Shown: positions 17,526 to 26,397, numbered from the stretch's first letter. The stretch: DNA of 64,000 nt from FEN-1297 sp963710735 (GCA_963710735.1 CAVQBN010000004.1:457121-521120), one strand, 5' to 3'. Program-made: numbers and translations. The notes: generated by a model from the letters alone, not told the origin.

Positions 17526-19265
17526 TCATATATGTTTGTCTTCAAAATTATCTGCTTTTCTGCTCTCAGCCATTTTTTTCTGTCCATTTGAAAACCGTTC
17601 GATTTTTGCTTTTTCCATCTCGATAACTTTAAGTGTTTCCGATTCTTCTTCTATAAATTCAGATCGCAATACTGTAATTTGGGCATCCGCTGCTGCACGT
17701 TTAAGTTCTAAACCGAATTGTTTGCGTTCAATTTCCTCTTTACGTAATAATTGTTCTTCATTATTTTTCGCTTCTTGTGATAAACGCGCCGAACCAGTCA
17801 ATACACCTTCCGGACCAATATAAACGTCAAGCAATTCAATTCCGTGGTCGGTAAGTATAAACTCACGAATTTGATTGGAATGTGCCATACCTCGAGATTT
17901 AAGAATATAAATTCCTCTGTTACGCTCACCTCCGATTTCAATATCGCGTAGAAGCAACCATGTGTCTATAAGAGATGATATTGAAGTATCCGTGAGTTCC
18001 TGGTTATCGCCCAGATTTGTAAGACTTGTAAAGAATGCAGTTATGTTTCTCATCTTCAAAAAATCCACTATACGCAGCAGCATTATTTTTACCTCAGTTT
18101 TATTCTCTCCCATTATAAATGCATCAATAGGATCTAGAATAACTATCTGCGGTTTAATTTTATTAATTAATTTGATTGTAGTTGTCAGATGATGTTCCAA
18201 TCCGTGCAAGGTCGGGCGCGTTGCATGAAAGTGCAGCAATCCTTTTTTTACCCACGGTTCCAAGTGAATTCCGATTGAAAACATATTGCGCATAAACTGG
18301 CTCGGGGATTCTTCGAAAGCAAAATAAAGGACACGCTCACCGCGCTTACATGCCGCTTCAACAAATTGCGCTGCAAGGCTTGTCTTGCCTGTACCGGCTG
18401 TACCTGAAACAAGCACAGTACTGCCGCGATAGTAACCTTTACCTGAAAGCATTGTATCAAGACGCGAAATCCCGGTGGATATTCTTTCGTTGGATGTATG
18501 GTGATTCAATCCTAAAGAAGTAACAGGCAGAATAGAAAAACCATCTTCATCAATTATAAAAGGATACTCATTCGTACCGTGCATCGAACCCCTGTATTTA
18601 ACAATCCGCAGGCGGCGTATGGAAGATTGATCACTTACTCGATGATCCAACTGAATTACACAATCGGAAACGTACTCTTCCAAACCCTGGCGTGTTAATC
18701 TGCTATCACCTCGTTCACCGGTTATAATAGCAGTTACATGTTTCTTCTTCAGCCAGCCGAATAATCTGCGAAGTTCGGTGCGTATAATGGTAGAATTGGG
18801 TAACGCTGAAAAGAGTGATTCAATAGTATCCAGAACAACACGCTTAGCTCCTATGCTTTCGATTGCTTGGTGTATCCGGATAAATAATCCTTTCAAATCA
18901 TATTCACCGCGCTGTTCAATTTCACCGCGTTCAACATGGATATGTTCAAGCCAAATTTTTTTATTAGCAACAAGGTCGTCCAGGTTGAATCCTAATGAAG
19001 TAACGTTAGCTGTAAGCTCTTTCTCAGTTTCCTCGAATGAAATAAATACGCCTGGTTCATTGTAAAGTGTTGCACCGCGAACTAAAAACTCCATCGCAAA
19101 GAGCGTCTTACCGCAGCCGGCACCTCCGCATACAAGTGTCGGCCTGCCTTTTGGTAGCCCGCCGCCGGTTATTTCATCTAATCCTTGAATGCTGGTAGGC
19201 GATTTTGGGAGGGGTTTTCTTCGAAATTTTACTTCTTTTTTCTTCTTAATATTTTCTCTGACCAT
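17526..19265 (-). CDS. kaiC: KaiC-like double RecA/ATPase signalling protein
   Basis: The start is ATG at 19265, which follows GGGAG; the codon further upstream is TTG without such a site. The protein has two KaiC (RecA-like) domains. The first has P-loop CGGAGCGKT, catalytic pair FEE (FISFEETEKEL) and Walker B RVVLDTIESLF. The second has SGTAGTGKTS, FEESPSQF and IVILDPIDAF. The phosphorylation segment of cyanobacterial KaiC (IST) appears as ISSLIDT, so Ser-Ser could be phosphorylatable. A charged coiled-coil tail of about 80 residues follows. Without KaiA or KaiB in the window, a role as a kinase-coupled ATPase switch is more likely than a clock. Box F lies about 112 bases upstream. Confidence 0.9.
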   Translation of the reverse strand: MVRENIKKKKEVKFRRKPLPKSPTSIQGLDEITGGGLPKGRPTLVCGGAGCGKTLFAMEFLVRGATLYNEPGVFISFEETEKELTANVTSLGFNLDDLVANKKIWLEHIHVERGEIEQRGEYDLKGLFIRIHQAIESIGAKRVVLDTIESLFSALPNSTIIRTELRRLFGWLKKKHVTAIITGERGDSRLTRQGLEEYVSDCVIQLDHRVSDQSSIRRLRIVKYRGSMHGTNEYPFIIDEDGFSILPVTSLGLNHHTSNERISTGISRLDTMLSGKGYYRGSTVLVSGTAGTGKTSLAAQFVEAACKRGERVLYFAFEESPSQFMRNMFSIGIHLEPWVKKGLLHFHATRPTLHGLEHHLTTTIKLINKIKPQIVILDPIDAFIMGENKTEVKIMLLRIVDFLKMRNITAFFTSLTNLGDNQELTDTSISSLIDTWLLLRDIEIGGERNRGIYILKSRGMAHSNQIREFILTDHGIELLDVYIGPEGVLTGSARLSQEAKNNEEQLLRKEEIERKQFGLELKRAAADAQITVLRSEFIEEESETLKVIEMEKAKIERFSNGQKKMAESRKADNFEDKHI

Positions 19266-19376
19266 TATTTGTCTCCCTAGCAAGTATAATATTTATCATT
19301 TCCCTTTTAGATTATTTTTTTATTTTAAGTTTTATCTCTTTAAAATTTATAAAAATCCGAAAAACAAAAAATCGTC

Positions 19377-19409
19377 CAATGGGATGAAAAAGGGACTACA
19401 TCTTTTGGG
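19377..19409 (-). promoter_or_regulatory. AAAGGGA box F (upstream of kaiC-like gene)
   Basis: The sequence is CAATGGGATGAAAAAGGGAC, then TACATCTTTTGGG, preceded by ATCGTC. It is one of the three longest matches, including the full tail. It lies between the KaiC start and the end of the 19424-20812 gene. Confidence 0.78.
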
Positions 19410-19423
19410 CGAATAGACTACCT

Positions 19424-20812
19424 TTAAAAACCAATTACATTGCCTACTCCGCTTCGAAGTGCAAACCATACAAATTGAATAAAAGGTTCGTCCGGTTTAT
19501 GTGTATATTTTACAACTCCTATTTTCATAGCGCCGGATTTATCCGGAATATTGTTTCCCCTTATTATAATTGTCTTAGCAACGAAAGAAGATACCCTGTC
19601 CAAGATACCTTTTTTACTCCCGGTATTTTTATTTAGAATGGCAATTGATAAATCATTATATACCGCACGCACATAACCGGTTGCATGCCCCGAATTAACA
19701 TTGATATTATAAGTTGCAGATTGAAGAATTCCGGAATTAATATGATGATGTTCGGCTATCTCTAAAAATTTATTAAGATTGTTCGCTTCCATTTTATTTA
19801 GTGAACCTCTATAACTGAAAGAAAATTGCGGCGATCCCAGAGGAATAAACATGAGTAGTTTCATTGTACTGGTACTCATAAAGTCTGCTTTTGCATGAAT
19901 AATAATAGTATCACGTTGACCGGTATGATTGACAATTCCTTCTGCAAAAAGCTGCATCTTATCGAATGTTACTAAAGCTGCTTTAGCATCAGCATAATAC
20001 CTTTCGTAATAATTCAACCGGCTATTAATAACATGCAGACTTGCAACGCGGATTGTATCCTTTATCGAATCTAATCCCTCACTTGGCATTAAGGGACTTG
20101 GGGATTTTGTGTCAAAGGACTTATCCATATTTACAAGCACATCTATAAAAGCATCCCGGATATTAATTGACCGGGCGCGATAGTTGTTTCCATTTAACAG
20201 TCCGGAATATGAAAACCCATTCACAATTATGCTGGGAATTACAAAACTGTATCTAGTGTTTCTAAATTTGTTCGCAGCAAAGAATTGTTCATCGGTTATA
20301 AGAGGATGAAATCTAAGCGAATCAGCTACAATCATTGAATCTGGTACTGATAAATGGAGTCGAACACATTGAATTTGATTTTGTGACTGCTTAAAATTTA
20401 TCACAATTCCTTCTGCATTTAAAACTGCATTGTCAAAGCTATTAGATTGAAATTTCTTATTAAGAAGAAGTTTTATCCAGCCAATCCTGTCTAAAGATAT
20501 CATTTTAATTTTGCAAGAAAATGAAGAGTCGGTCTTTGTCAGTATTACTGAGTTGAATTCTAAATGGTTTTTTAAGATATAAAAATTAACATCGTTAATT
20601 TTTATTGTGTATTCAGGATATGCTTTTACAAAACCATCCATTATTCGGTTCTTAAGAAAACCGTTGAGGTAAGTTTGCGGAAAGAGGATGAATATCAAAG
20701 CAAATAAGATTATAATAATTCCAATTACGAGACTTACGTTCAGAGCTATTTTAACCGGTGAAAGATTTCTCCAATAAATAGTCTGTAAATATTTAATCTT
20801 CATTATTTTCAT
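19424..20812 (-). CDS. AsmA/DUF748-like membrane-anchored envelope protein
   Basis: A start near 20812 (MKIMKIKYLQ) is preferred to one at 20851, since the latter lies deeper inside the upstream gene. The protein is about 462 residues long. One N-terminal membrane helix (ALNVSLVIGIIIILFALIFIL) is followed by a long periplasmic part rich in beta strands. A motif resembling AsmA-type proteins follows the helix: LKNRIMDGFVKAYPEYTIKINDVNF. Such proteins are thought to form grooves that move lipids between membranes. It overlaps the AI-2E permease gene by about 20 bases, which indicates translational coupling. Family assignment is tentative. Confidence 0.55.
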   Translation of the reverse strand: MKIMKIKYLQTIYWRNLSPVKIALNVSLVIGIIIILFALIFILFPQTYLNGFLKNRIMDGFVKAYPEYTIKINDVNFYILKNHLEFNSVILTKTDSSFSCKIKMISLDRIGWIKLLLNKKFQSNSFDNAVLNAEGIVINFKQSQNQIQCVRLHLSVPDSMIVADSLRFHPLITDEQFFAANKFRNTRYSFVIPSIIVNGFSYSGLLNGNNYRARSINIRDAFIDVLVNMDKSFDTKSPSPLMPSEGLDSIKDTIRVASLHVINSRLNYYERYYADAKAALVTFDKMQLFAEGIVNHTGQRDTIIIHAKADFMSTSTMKLLMFIPLGSPQFSFSYRGSLNKMEANNLNKFLEIAEHHHINSGILQSATYNINVNSGHATGYVRAVYNDLSIAILNKNTGSKKGILDRVSSFVAKTIIIRGNNIPDKSGAMKIGVVKYTHKPDEPFIQFVWFALRSGVGNVIGF

Positions 20813-21881
20813 AATATTTTTTTCCCTTTGGTACTGAATATTTTCTATCAACAGATTTTCCCGGGCCTAACAAAACGGCAATCCATTTCGTTTCTTCATT
20901 GCTTTCAAATGCAAACTTCAGACTCATAGTAAGCGGAATGCATAAAACCGCACCAACAAGGCCTAGCAGGCTTCCCCAAAATATCAGCGAGACAAATACA
21001 ACAAGTGTGGATAAACCAAGCCTCTGTCCCATAAGTTTCGGCTGAATAACATTACCAAGTATGAAGCCAACTAATAGATAACCGGCTGCTATAAAAATGG
21101 CACTGCCTGTCCCCAATTGAATGAAAGCGAGAAGTATAGCAGGAATTGCAGCTATAAAAGAACCGATATTTGGTATATAATGGAGCAGAAAGAAAAGGAA
21201 GCCCCAAAGAATTGGAAACTTAACACCAAAAATTGACAACCATATCCATATTAAAATGCCTGCGGTTAGATTAATTAAAGTCGCAATTATCAGATATTGT
21301 CTAATATCAATTACAAACTTTGTGAACCGTGGGAAAACTGCTTCAGGGTCACCTAGAACAGCTCGCAATTTAACGGGGAAACTTGAAACTTCAAGTAGTA
21401 TAAAGGTAACTGTAACAAGAATTAGTATAATACTGGAGAGTGCCGAACTTAATTCTTTAAGTAATCCGGCAGTAAGGTTCATTATCGTCTCCGGGTTGAT
21501 ATACTTTAAGAAAGCCTTATCACTTATTTTTATGCCTTTGCTTGTTAGCAGTGATGTAAATGCTGTTATTTGCTCCTGTATACGCATCTGATAAAAGGGT
21601 AAAGAATCGGAAAAACTTTTAAATGATGCACCAACTAATACACCAATCATTAAAAGAATGATGACCATGACTGCTACCACAATTGCCACCGATATTATAG
21701 AGGGAATATGCTTGCCTTCAAGCCAAAGTACCGGGGGTGTACCGATTAATGCTAGGAAAGCACAGAGCAGAGCTAATACAATAACCGATTGAGCCAGAAA
21801 TATTCCCGCCAATATAACTACAAGCGCGGCACCGATAAACAGAAAGTGTGATCCTCTTAATGTATTAATTGTTTTATCCAT
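20793..21881 (-). CDS. AI-2E family transporter (permease)
   Basis: The protein has 362 residues and about seven to eight membrane helices. The conserved C-terminal section is LLHYIPNIGSFIAAIPAILLAFIQLG, then NVIQPKLMGQRLGLSTLVVFVSLIFWG and LGLVGAVLCIPLT, the signature of the AI-2E/PerM/YdiK family. Members export autoinducer-like molecules or act as sodium-proton antiporters; which applies here cannot be told. The start follows AAGG. Its neighbours are a 49-residue membrane protein 20 bases upstream and the AsmA-like gene overlapping its end, so the three form one operon from box G. Confidence 0.92.
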   Translation of the reverse strand: MDKTINTLRGSHFLFIGAALVVILAGIFLAQSVIVLALLCAFLALIGTPPVLWLEGKHIPSIISVAIVVAVMVIILLMIGVLVGASFKSFSDSLPFYQMRIQEQITAFTSLLTSKGIKISDKAFLKYINPETIMNLTAGLLKELSSALSSIILILVTVTFILLEVSSFPVKLRAVLGDPEAVFPRFTKFVIDIRQYLIIATLINLTAGILIWIWLSIFGVKFPILWGFLFFLLHYIPNIGSFIAAIPAILLAFIQLGTGSAIFIAAGYLLVGFILGNVIQPKLMGQRLGLSTLVVFVSLIFWGSLLGLVGAVLCIPLTMSLKFAFESNEETKWIAVLLGPGKSVDRKYSVPKGKKYYENNED

Positions 21882-21901
21882 AATCTTGCCTTGATTATAA
21901 A

Positions 21902-22051
21902 CTATACTGCACGCCTTCCTCTAAAAAAGCCAACTAAGATCATTATAATAGCAATTACAAGTAGTACGTGAATAAGACTACCAGTGACTGGGAAAGCAAA
22001 AAAGCCCAATAACCACAAAACGATTAAAACTACAGCGATTGTAAATAACAT
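21902..22051 (-). CDS. lmo0937-type tiny membrane protein
   Basis: This is a 49-residue protein read from ATG at 22051 to TAG at 21902. It begins MLFTIAVVLIVLWLLGFFAF, continues with a Pro-Val-Thr-Gly-Ser turn, and has a second helix HVLLVIAIIMILVGFFRGRR. Two helices with a PVTGSLIHxLLVIAxI link and a basic tail are characteristic of the lmo0937-type family, whose function is unknown and which is common near stress genes. An AGGA site lies ahead of the start. It is first in the box G operon. Confidence 0.8.
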   Translation of the reverse strand: MLFTIAVVLIVLWLLGFFAFPVTGSLIHVLLVIAIIMILVGFFRGRRAV

Positions 22052-22167
22052 AATGTTTGTCCTATCTTTTTATAAGTTTTTACAATTTGATTTATGTAAT
22101 CAATTAAAAATGATACATAACATTTATGATTGAAATATATGGACAAGTTTATTGTACAACAATCGTA

Positions 22168-22196
22168 CATTGGGATGGAAAATGGACTAGTTCTTC
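22168..22196 (-). promoter_or_regulatory. AAAGGGA box G (upstream of AI-2E operon)
   Basis: The sequence is CATTGGGATGGAAAATGGAC, then TAGTTCTTCTG, preceded by AATCGTA. It is more degenerate in the half-sites (TTGGGA, AATGGA) but keeps the 11-base spacing and the tail. It lies about 117 bases from the start at 22051. Confidence 0.65.
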
Positions 22197-22420
22197 TGTT
22201 GAGTATTTTCGATTCTAATTTAATATTAGACTTATTTGCATAAAAAATTTATGGATACCATAATTTTAAATTTTATCTTTTTACATTCTGGAATGATGGG
22301 AAAATAATAATCATTAGCTTTTTATTTTCTTATTTCTTTAAATATGTTAATGTTTTTTTATTGTTCTTTGGGTTGGAGTTTCTGGAATTACTAAAAGAAG
22401 AAATGTAATGATTACAAAAT

Positions 22421-22450
22421 TAAAAAAAAGACCCGGATAATTTCCGGGTC
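22421..22450 (-). terminator. Rho-independent terminator of the OmpA lipoprotein gene
   Basis: Read on the minus strand, the stem GACCCGGAA, a short ATT loop and its complement TCCGGGTC are followed by TTTTTTTT. It lies 30 bases after the stop of the 22481-23302 gene. This is the clearest intrinsic terminator in the window. Confidence 0.9.
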
Positions 22451-22480
22451 TAGAATTAATATTAAATCGTTACCTCTTAT

Positions 22481-23302
22481 TTACAGTGTAGCTGTACGAT
22501 CAACTACAATCTCTACACGACGATTATTTGCTCGTCCTTCGGCGCTGTTATTGTCTGCAACTGGTTGTTCTTCACCTATTCCCTGAGCCTGGATAAGATC
22601 AGCCGGGTAGCCTCGTGAGATTAGAAAGGAACGAACTACGTCTGCACGCTTTTGAGATAGCGTCATGTTGTAACTTGATGATCCCTGTGAGTCAGTATAA
22701 CCTTCAATTGTGAGCCTTTTTTCTTTAGTTACTAGTAGGGCATCAGCAACTTGGTTCAGCTTATTCTGTGCTGCCGGTAATAGTGTTGATTGATCCGATG
22801 CAAATAAGACACTGCCCGAAAGTGTAATTACAAGACCACGAGCTTCTTCCTTAACTGCTGCAAGCTTGGCAAGCGCTAATTTTGCATCAGCGGCATTTTT
22901 CTCGGCATCAACAGTCGCTTTTTGTGATATGACTAGCTGTGCTGATTTGTTCTTCATAATTTCAGCCTGAGTAGCTTCATAATCCTTTTTTGCTTTTTCA
23001 GTGGCGGCATTTTCAAAAGTTGAAGCAGCTAAAGCTTCGGCAAGCTTGGATTTTCGATCTGCTACATATGCCAGGTCACGGGTACGATATGAATCAGGAT
23101 CATCCAGAAAAGATTTTTCGGCTTTGTCCAGTGCTATTTTTGCCTTGTGTAATTCTGCGGGAACTAATTGTGCTGCCTGCCCGTTACTTGCCTGTTGGAA
23201 AGCCGAACGTGCGTTAATTAGCTCTGATGGAGGCAAAGTTGCACTGCAGCTAATAAGCAAGCCGGCCAATGCCAGGGTAATAATATATATCATGGCTTTC
23301 AT
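22481..23302 (-). CDS. OmpA-like peptidoglycan-binding lipoprotein with DUF4398 part
   Basis: The start is ATG at 23302, which follows AAGGA by eight bases. A lipoprotein signal ends in LISCS. Residues 25-150 are an Ala/Lys-rich helical DUF4398-like region (ELINARSAFQQASNGQAAQL). The C-terminal OmpA domain contains VLFASDQSTLLPAAQ, LTIEGYTDSQGSSSYNMTLS, QKRADVV and GRANNRRVEIVV. The Asp and Arg needed for meso-diaminopimelate binding are present. The protein should link the outer membrane to peptidoglycan. It starts four bases after the stop of the DUF4398 lipoprotein gene upstream, so the two form an operon from box H ending in the terminator at 22421-22450. Confidence 0.9.
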   Translation of the reverse strand: MKAMIYIITLALAGLLISCSATLPPSELINARSAFQQASNGQAAQLVPAELHKAKIALDKAEKSFLDDPDSYRTRDLAYVADRKSKLAEALAASTFENAATEKAKKDYEATQAEIMKNKSAQLVISQKATVDAEKNAADAKLALAKLAAVKEEARGLVITLSGSVLFASDQSTLLPAAQNKLNQVADALLVTKEKRLTIEGYTDSQGSSSYNMTLSQKRADVVRSFLISRGYPADLIQAQGIGEEQPVADNNSAEGRANNRRVEIVVDRTATL

Positions 23303-23306
23303 ATTG

Positions 23307-23687
23307 TTAATTCCTTTCTTGAGATAATTTGTTATCTTGTTGAAGCTGCTGTACCCGTTCAATTGCCTTTGCAGCTTCCTTTTTGTCGGTGTCACTGCGC
23401 GATAGAGCTAATGCAAGTTCACCGTCAGTCTGGGACCGCAGTAACATCGAATCGGCTTGTTCCTTATCGCCCTTTTCCGCAAGCCCTTGAGCTTTTACTA
23501 ACTCCTCTTTTGCTAGTTGCAAATAAAGAGATGCGCTGGGAATGTCGGAGGCTCCAACCACTTCAGCTGCACTAATTGCTGATGTGGAACCTTCTTTATC
23601 GACCACCGCTGGGCTGCTTCCGCATCCGGCAATTACTATCCCGAAGAGTATAGCCATGGTTAATATAGTCATTTTCATATATTTCAT
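23307..23687 (-). CDS. DUF4398 lipoprotein
   Basis: The protein has 126 residues. The lipobox is VIAGC. The mature part is helical: GASDIPSASLYLQLAKEEL, KAQGLAEKGDKEQADSMLLRSQTDGELALAL and a KAIERVQQLQQ coiled-coil tail. It resembles the DUF4398 domain, which often stands directly before an OmpA-DUF4398 gene, as here. The start follows AGGAG by six bases. Function is unknown; a structural envelope role with the neighbouring OmpA protein is likely. Confidence 0.8.
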   Translation of the reverse strand: MKYMKMTILTMAILFGIVIAGCGSSPAVVDKEGSTSAISAAEVVGASDIPSASLYLQLAKEELVKAQGLAEKGDKEQADSMLLRSQTDGELALALSRSDTDKKEAAKAIERVQQLQQDNKLSQERN

Positions 23688-23805
23688 AGGGTTCTCCTTT
23701 TAAATTATCACGTAACATCATTTTCAATTCCTGTTTACCAAGAACGGAAAGTCTCTTTTTAATTTTAAAATAAATTACCGATGTTAGATACTATATACTA
23801 TAGTG

Positions 23806-23836
23806 CAAAGGGATGAAAAGAGGACTACTTCTTTTG
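23806..23836 (-). promoter_or_regulatory. AAAGGGA box H (upstream of DUF4398-OmpA operon)
   Basis: The sequence is CAAAGGGATGAAAAGAGGAC, then TACTTCTTTTG, preceded by TAGTG. It lies about 119 bases from the start at 23687. Confidence 0.75.
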
Positions 23837-24002
23837 CTTGAATCCGTACATTTGATTGCTTTTTACTGATGGGTTAAAACTCGCATAATATAGATTGCTT
23901 GCTTTTGCAATATATCGGATGAAGTTAATAAGTGGAGAATAATCTAATGTAATATTTTTAGTTTTATTGAAATAAAATTTCATTATATCAAAGTAATTCT
24001 TT

Positions 24003-24416
24003 TTAAGTGTACTTTTGAATTTCGAACAAGCTGTTTTTATCGAATTGATTTTTTTTAAGAAAGTATTTTATTTCGTTAAAGGGTAATTGTCCGGGTAGTT
24101 TATTTTTCAATGCCGCCTTAGACAGCCACTCCAATTCATCAAGTTGAAGCAAGTGATCCGAAAAGGCAAGCCGTATGGCATCTTTTATAAAAGCCTCGGC
24201 AATTTCTTTGTGTGAAAATTTAGGCGGCTCTTCAATAATATATTTATGGCCTCTTATTTCATCGATAGAGTTATCTAAAAAGTAATGATTCATGCCGAGT
24301 TCCTCAATTAGCCGGTGTATAACTTTTTCATCTGCTTTTTTAATTTTCCTTTCTTTAACTATGAAAATCAAAATCCCTATTAAATAATTGCTTTTATCAG
24401 AATTGTTTAAAGTCAT
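24003..24416 (-). CDS. Small helical protein, possibly TerB-like, unknown
   Basis: The protein has 137 residues, is soluble, rich in Lys, Glu and Leu, and has no signal peptide. The start has an excellent GGAGT site. One helix pair (AEAFIKDAIRLAFSDHLLQL followed by DELEWLSKAALKN) recalls the TerB-like fold, where an acidic cluster binds metal. The similarity is weak and not certain. It stands alone, with no AAAGGGA box and an upstream terminator-like hairpin. Confidence 0.5.
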   Translation of the reverse strand: MTLNNSDKSNYLIGILIFIVKERKIKKADEKVIHRLIEELGMNHYFLDNSIDEIRGHKYIIEEPPKFSHKEIAEAFIKDAIRLAFSDHLLQLDELEWLSKAALKNKLPGQLPFNEIKYFLKKNQFDKNSLFEIQKYT

Positions 24417-24533
24417 AAGGTACTCCGGAATAAATTAATATAAATTGAAAAACACTATCACAATTGTCATAGTAAAAGCTGAATAAAATCAATCGATTAT
24501 CGGGACAATGATTAAGTAAGAATTATATTTATT

Positions 24534-24562
24534 GAAAAGCCGCCTCAATAAACATAGGCAGC
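24534..24562 (-). terminator. Possible terminator downstream of the outer-membrane protein gene
   Basis: On the minus strand GCTGCCT and AGGCGGC pair over seven positions with one G-U, separated by ATGTTTATTG and followed by TTTTC. It lies about 130 bases beyond the stop of the 24692-25234 gene. The U-tract is short. Confidence 0.5.
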
Positions 24563-24691
24563 TTATTAATATTAATTATTTATAATCCAGTTATAAAAAT
24601 GTATTTTCATTAAAATTATCATTTAACTTCGGTTCAATAAAAAAATCTTAATTCTTGTAAATTAACTTTTTGAATTGGTTTATTTATTCTA

Positions 24692-25234
24692 TTATAACTT
24701 GAATAGCCATCCAACCGTTACCATAACAAAGTCGCTTTTTGTCCCGGGCGAACCGGGAAGAGTTTGAAAATCATAATTAAGAAATACATATCTTATATCA
24801 GCCGAGATTATGGTTTGCCCCATAGGTATCTCTACACCCGCTCCAAAATGCCAGCCGAAAGCCTGCTTTGTCTGGTCGTTTATACCCAGTAAATGAAACT
24901 GTGAAGAATATGTTATTGAAGTATTATACCATCCTGCGCCTATGGCTCCGTAAAGAACCGGTATTGGAAAAAACATTCCCGTTACCATTACCGGCCAGGT
25001 AGTTACTTTAACATTACCGTTGCCATATTCCTCTTGCCTGTAATATATTGCTCCTTCAACACCAAGTGCAGGGGATAATTTCATTCGAAAAGCTCCGCCG
25101 ACTAATAACTTACCATTATCGGCATCTGCTGCTTTATACCATCCCACCTGCGGTCCGAGATACATATCCTGTGCTTTTATAATTGCAGGAATAGAGATAG
25201 ATAGTAATATGATTAAAATTAGTTTCTTATACAT
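24692..25234 (-). CDS. Outer-membrane beta-barrel protein (OmpX/OprF-like)
   Basis: The protein has 180 residues. A signal peptide ends at KAQDMY. The mature chain shows alternating beta strands with aromatic ends: MYLGPQVGWYKA, GVEGAIYYRQEEYG, LYGAIGAGWYNTSI, HFGAGVEIPMGQTIISADI and a terminal Phe-Lys-Leu. It fits an eight-strand barrel of the OMP_b-brl type. The start follows AGGAG. Box I is about 87 bases upstream, so this outer-membrane protein is part of the putative regulon. Confidence 0.75.
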   Translation of the reverse strand: MYKKLILIILLSISIPAIIKAQDMYLGPQVGWYKAADADNGKLLVGGAFRMKLSPALGVEGAIYYRQEEYGNGNVKVTTWPVMVTGMFFPIPVLYGAIGAGWYNTSITYSSQFHLLGINDQTKQAFGWHFGAGVEIPMGQTIISADIRYVFLNYDFQTLPGSPGTKSDFVMVTVGWLFKL

Positions 25235-25320
25235 AACATTTCTCCTATTATATAATTGTGTTTAATTTATCTTATTAATGTTTGTTATAATAAATAATTA
25301 TGAATGTTTCATCAATAGTA

Positions 25321-25345
25321 CAAAGGGACGTAAAAAGGATTAATC
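25321..25345 (-). promoter_or_regulatory. AAAGGGA box I (upstream of outer-membrane protein)
   Basis: The sequence is CAAAGGGACGTAAAAAGGAT followed by TAATCC. The first half-site is exact; the second is AAAGGAT and continues into the palindrome GGATTAATCC, as in box B. It is about 87 bases from the start at 25234. Confidence 0.65.
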
Positions 25346-25540
25346 CGAAGGCATTACGATTGTTGTCCGCTTCGTACATCTTATATTTAAATTTTCCCAA
25401 ACAGTGTTTATTATTTCCAAATCTATTTTAATTCTGTTTTCAGCTAATTGGACCAGGGCCTAAATCTTTACAAAAAGATCTGTTCAATCTCAGATGTCAT
25501 TCCGTATTTGACTAGTTGATGATCTTTTATCGAATTCGGT

Positions 25541-25581
25541 AAAAAAAATTCCGCGGTTCAACAAGCTGTATTACTGCGGAA
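25541..25581 (-). terminator. Terminator of the 25628-26008 gene
   Basis: On the minus strand a stem TTCCGC paired with GCGGAA encloses about 20 bases and is followed by eight T residues. It lies 47 bases after the stop codon. Confidence 0.75.
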
Positions 25582-25627
25582 TTTTAATTATCATAGCAAT
25601 ATGATTTTTATTACTCGTTATTTATTT

Positions 25628-26008
25628 CTATTTGCCGGAAATCATATCCTCAAATTTTGTGCTTTGATCATCGCTTAGAACAGTCTTTATAGCGTCATAA
25701 GCATCGGTGATGAGCTGGTTAGTATCATCAACTTTTTGTTGATCAGTTGAAGTTAAGTTATTTATTTTTGTCTGAGCGTCGGTTAGGATTGAATCAACAA
25801 CAGTTACTTGTGAATCGGTTAAAGTAAGACTATCCTTTAACTGTTTTGTAGTATACAATGAATCCGCATCCAGAACATTGCTAACGGAAATAGCTTTATC
25901 ATTATTTAAGAAATGATATTCTTTATTGTTAGCTTGAAAATGTGTACTAGCAGACAATACGCCTGCAAATGTTAAAACGGCAAAAGCCGATAAAATTAAG
26001 AGTTTCAT
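25628..26008 (-). CDS. Small periplasmic Spy/CpxP-like helical protein
   Basis: The start is ATG at 26008 with GGAGT six bases ahead. Of 126 residues, a signal peptide (MKLLILSAFAVLTFAGVLSA) precedes a helical domain. Its segments LKDSLTLTDSQVTVVDSILTD, AQTKINNLTSTDQ and IKTVLSDDQSTKFEDMI recall the paired LTxxQ helices of Spy/CpxP periplasmic chaperone-like proteins. The similarity is in layout only. Box J lies about 159 bases upstream and a terminator follows, so the gene is a single unit. Confidence 0.6.
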   Translation of the reverse strand: MKLLILSAFAVLTFAGVLSASTHFQANNKEYHFLNNDKAISVSNVLDADSLYTTKQLKDSLTLTDSQVTVVDSILTDAQTKINNLTSTDQQKVDDTNQLITDAYDAIKTVLSDDQSTKFEDMISGK

Positions 26009-26166
26009 TAAAATTACTCCATTATTATTATTAATTCTAATCAGACAATTCATTTGATTATTATTGGCTGATAAAAATTTATCATTAACATGATATTTGT
26101 ATTTTATTTAATTTACCTTGTTAACGCTGGTGATAATAAATATGAATAAATGGTTCTCCTATAGCT

Positions 26167-26195
26167 CAAAGGGATGATAAAAGGATTAATACTCT
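26167..26195 (-). promoter_or_regulatory. AAAGGGA box J (upstream of Spy-like gene)
   Basis: The sequence is CAAAGGGATGATAAAAGGAT followed by TAATACTCT. It lies about 159 bases from the start at 26008. Its tail overlaps the stop codon of the regulator remnant at 26186-26375. Confidence 0.65.
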
Positions 26196-26375
26196 TTTCC
26201 ATTATTTAGCGAAATTGATCTAAAGCCGGCAGTATAATCGTTATAAGTATGAGCCTTTTTTGTAATCAATACACGAGTATGGAGAGCTAGTTTTTCAAGG
26301 ATGTTATGGATATGGCTATTTACAGTATAAGTTGAGAGATGAAGTTCTTGAGCAATTTTTTTATGGCATATTCCT
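26186..26375 (-). pseudogene. Remnant of a NarL-type regulator (LuxR HTH only)
   Basis: The minus strand encodes KKIAQELHLSTYTVNSHIH, then NILEKLALHTRVLITKKAH and a short tail to TAA at 26186-26188. This matches the DNA-binding C-termini of the regulators at 16612 and 26467 almost residue for residue. Upstream of the HTH the frame meets a stop and has no start codon, and the receiver half is missing. It is therefore a decayed duplicate. It stands immediately beyond the terminator of the intact regulator at 26467-27159, so a tandem duplication is the simplest origin. Confidence 0.8.
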
Positions 26376-26397
26376 TCAGATTTTACACTTTATAATA

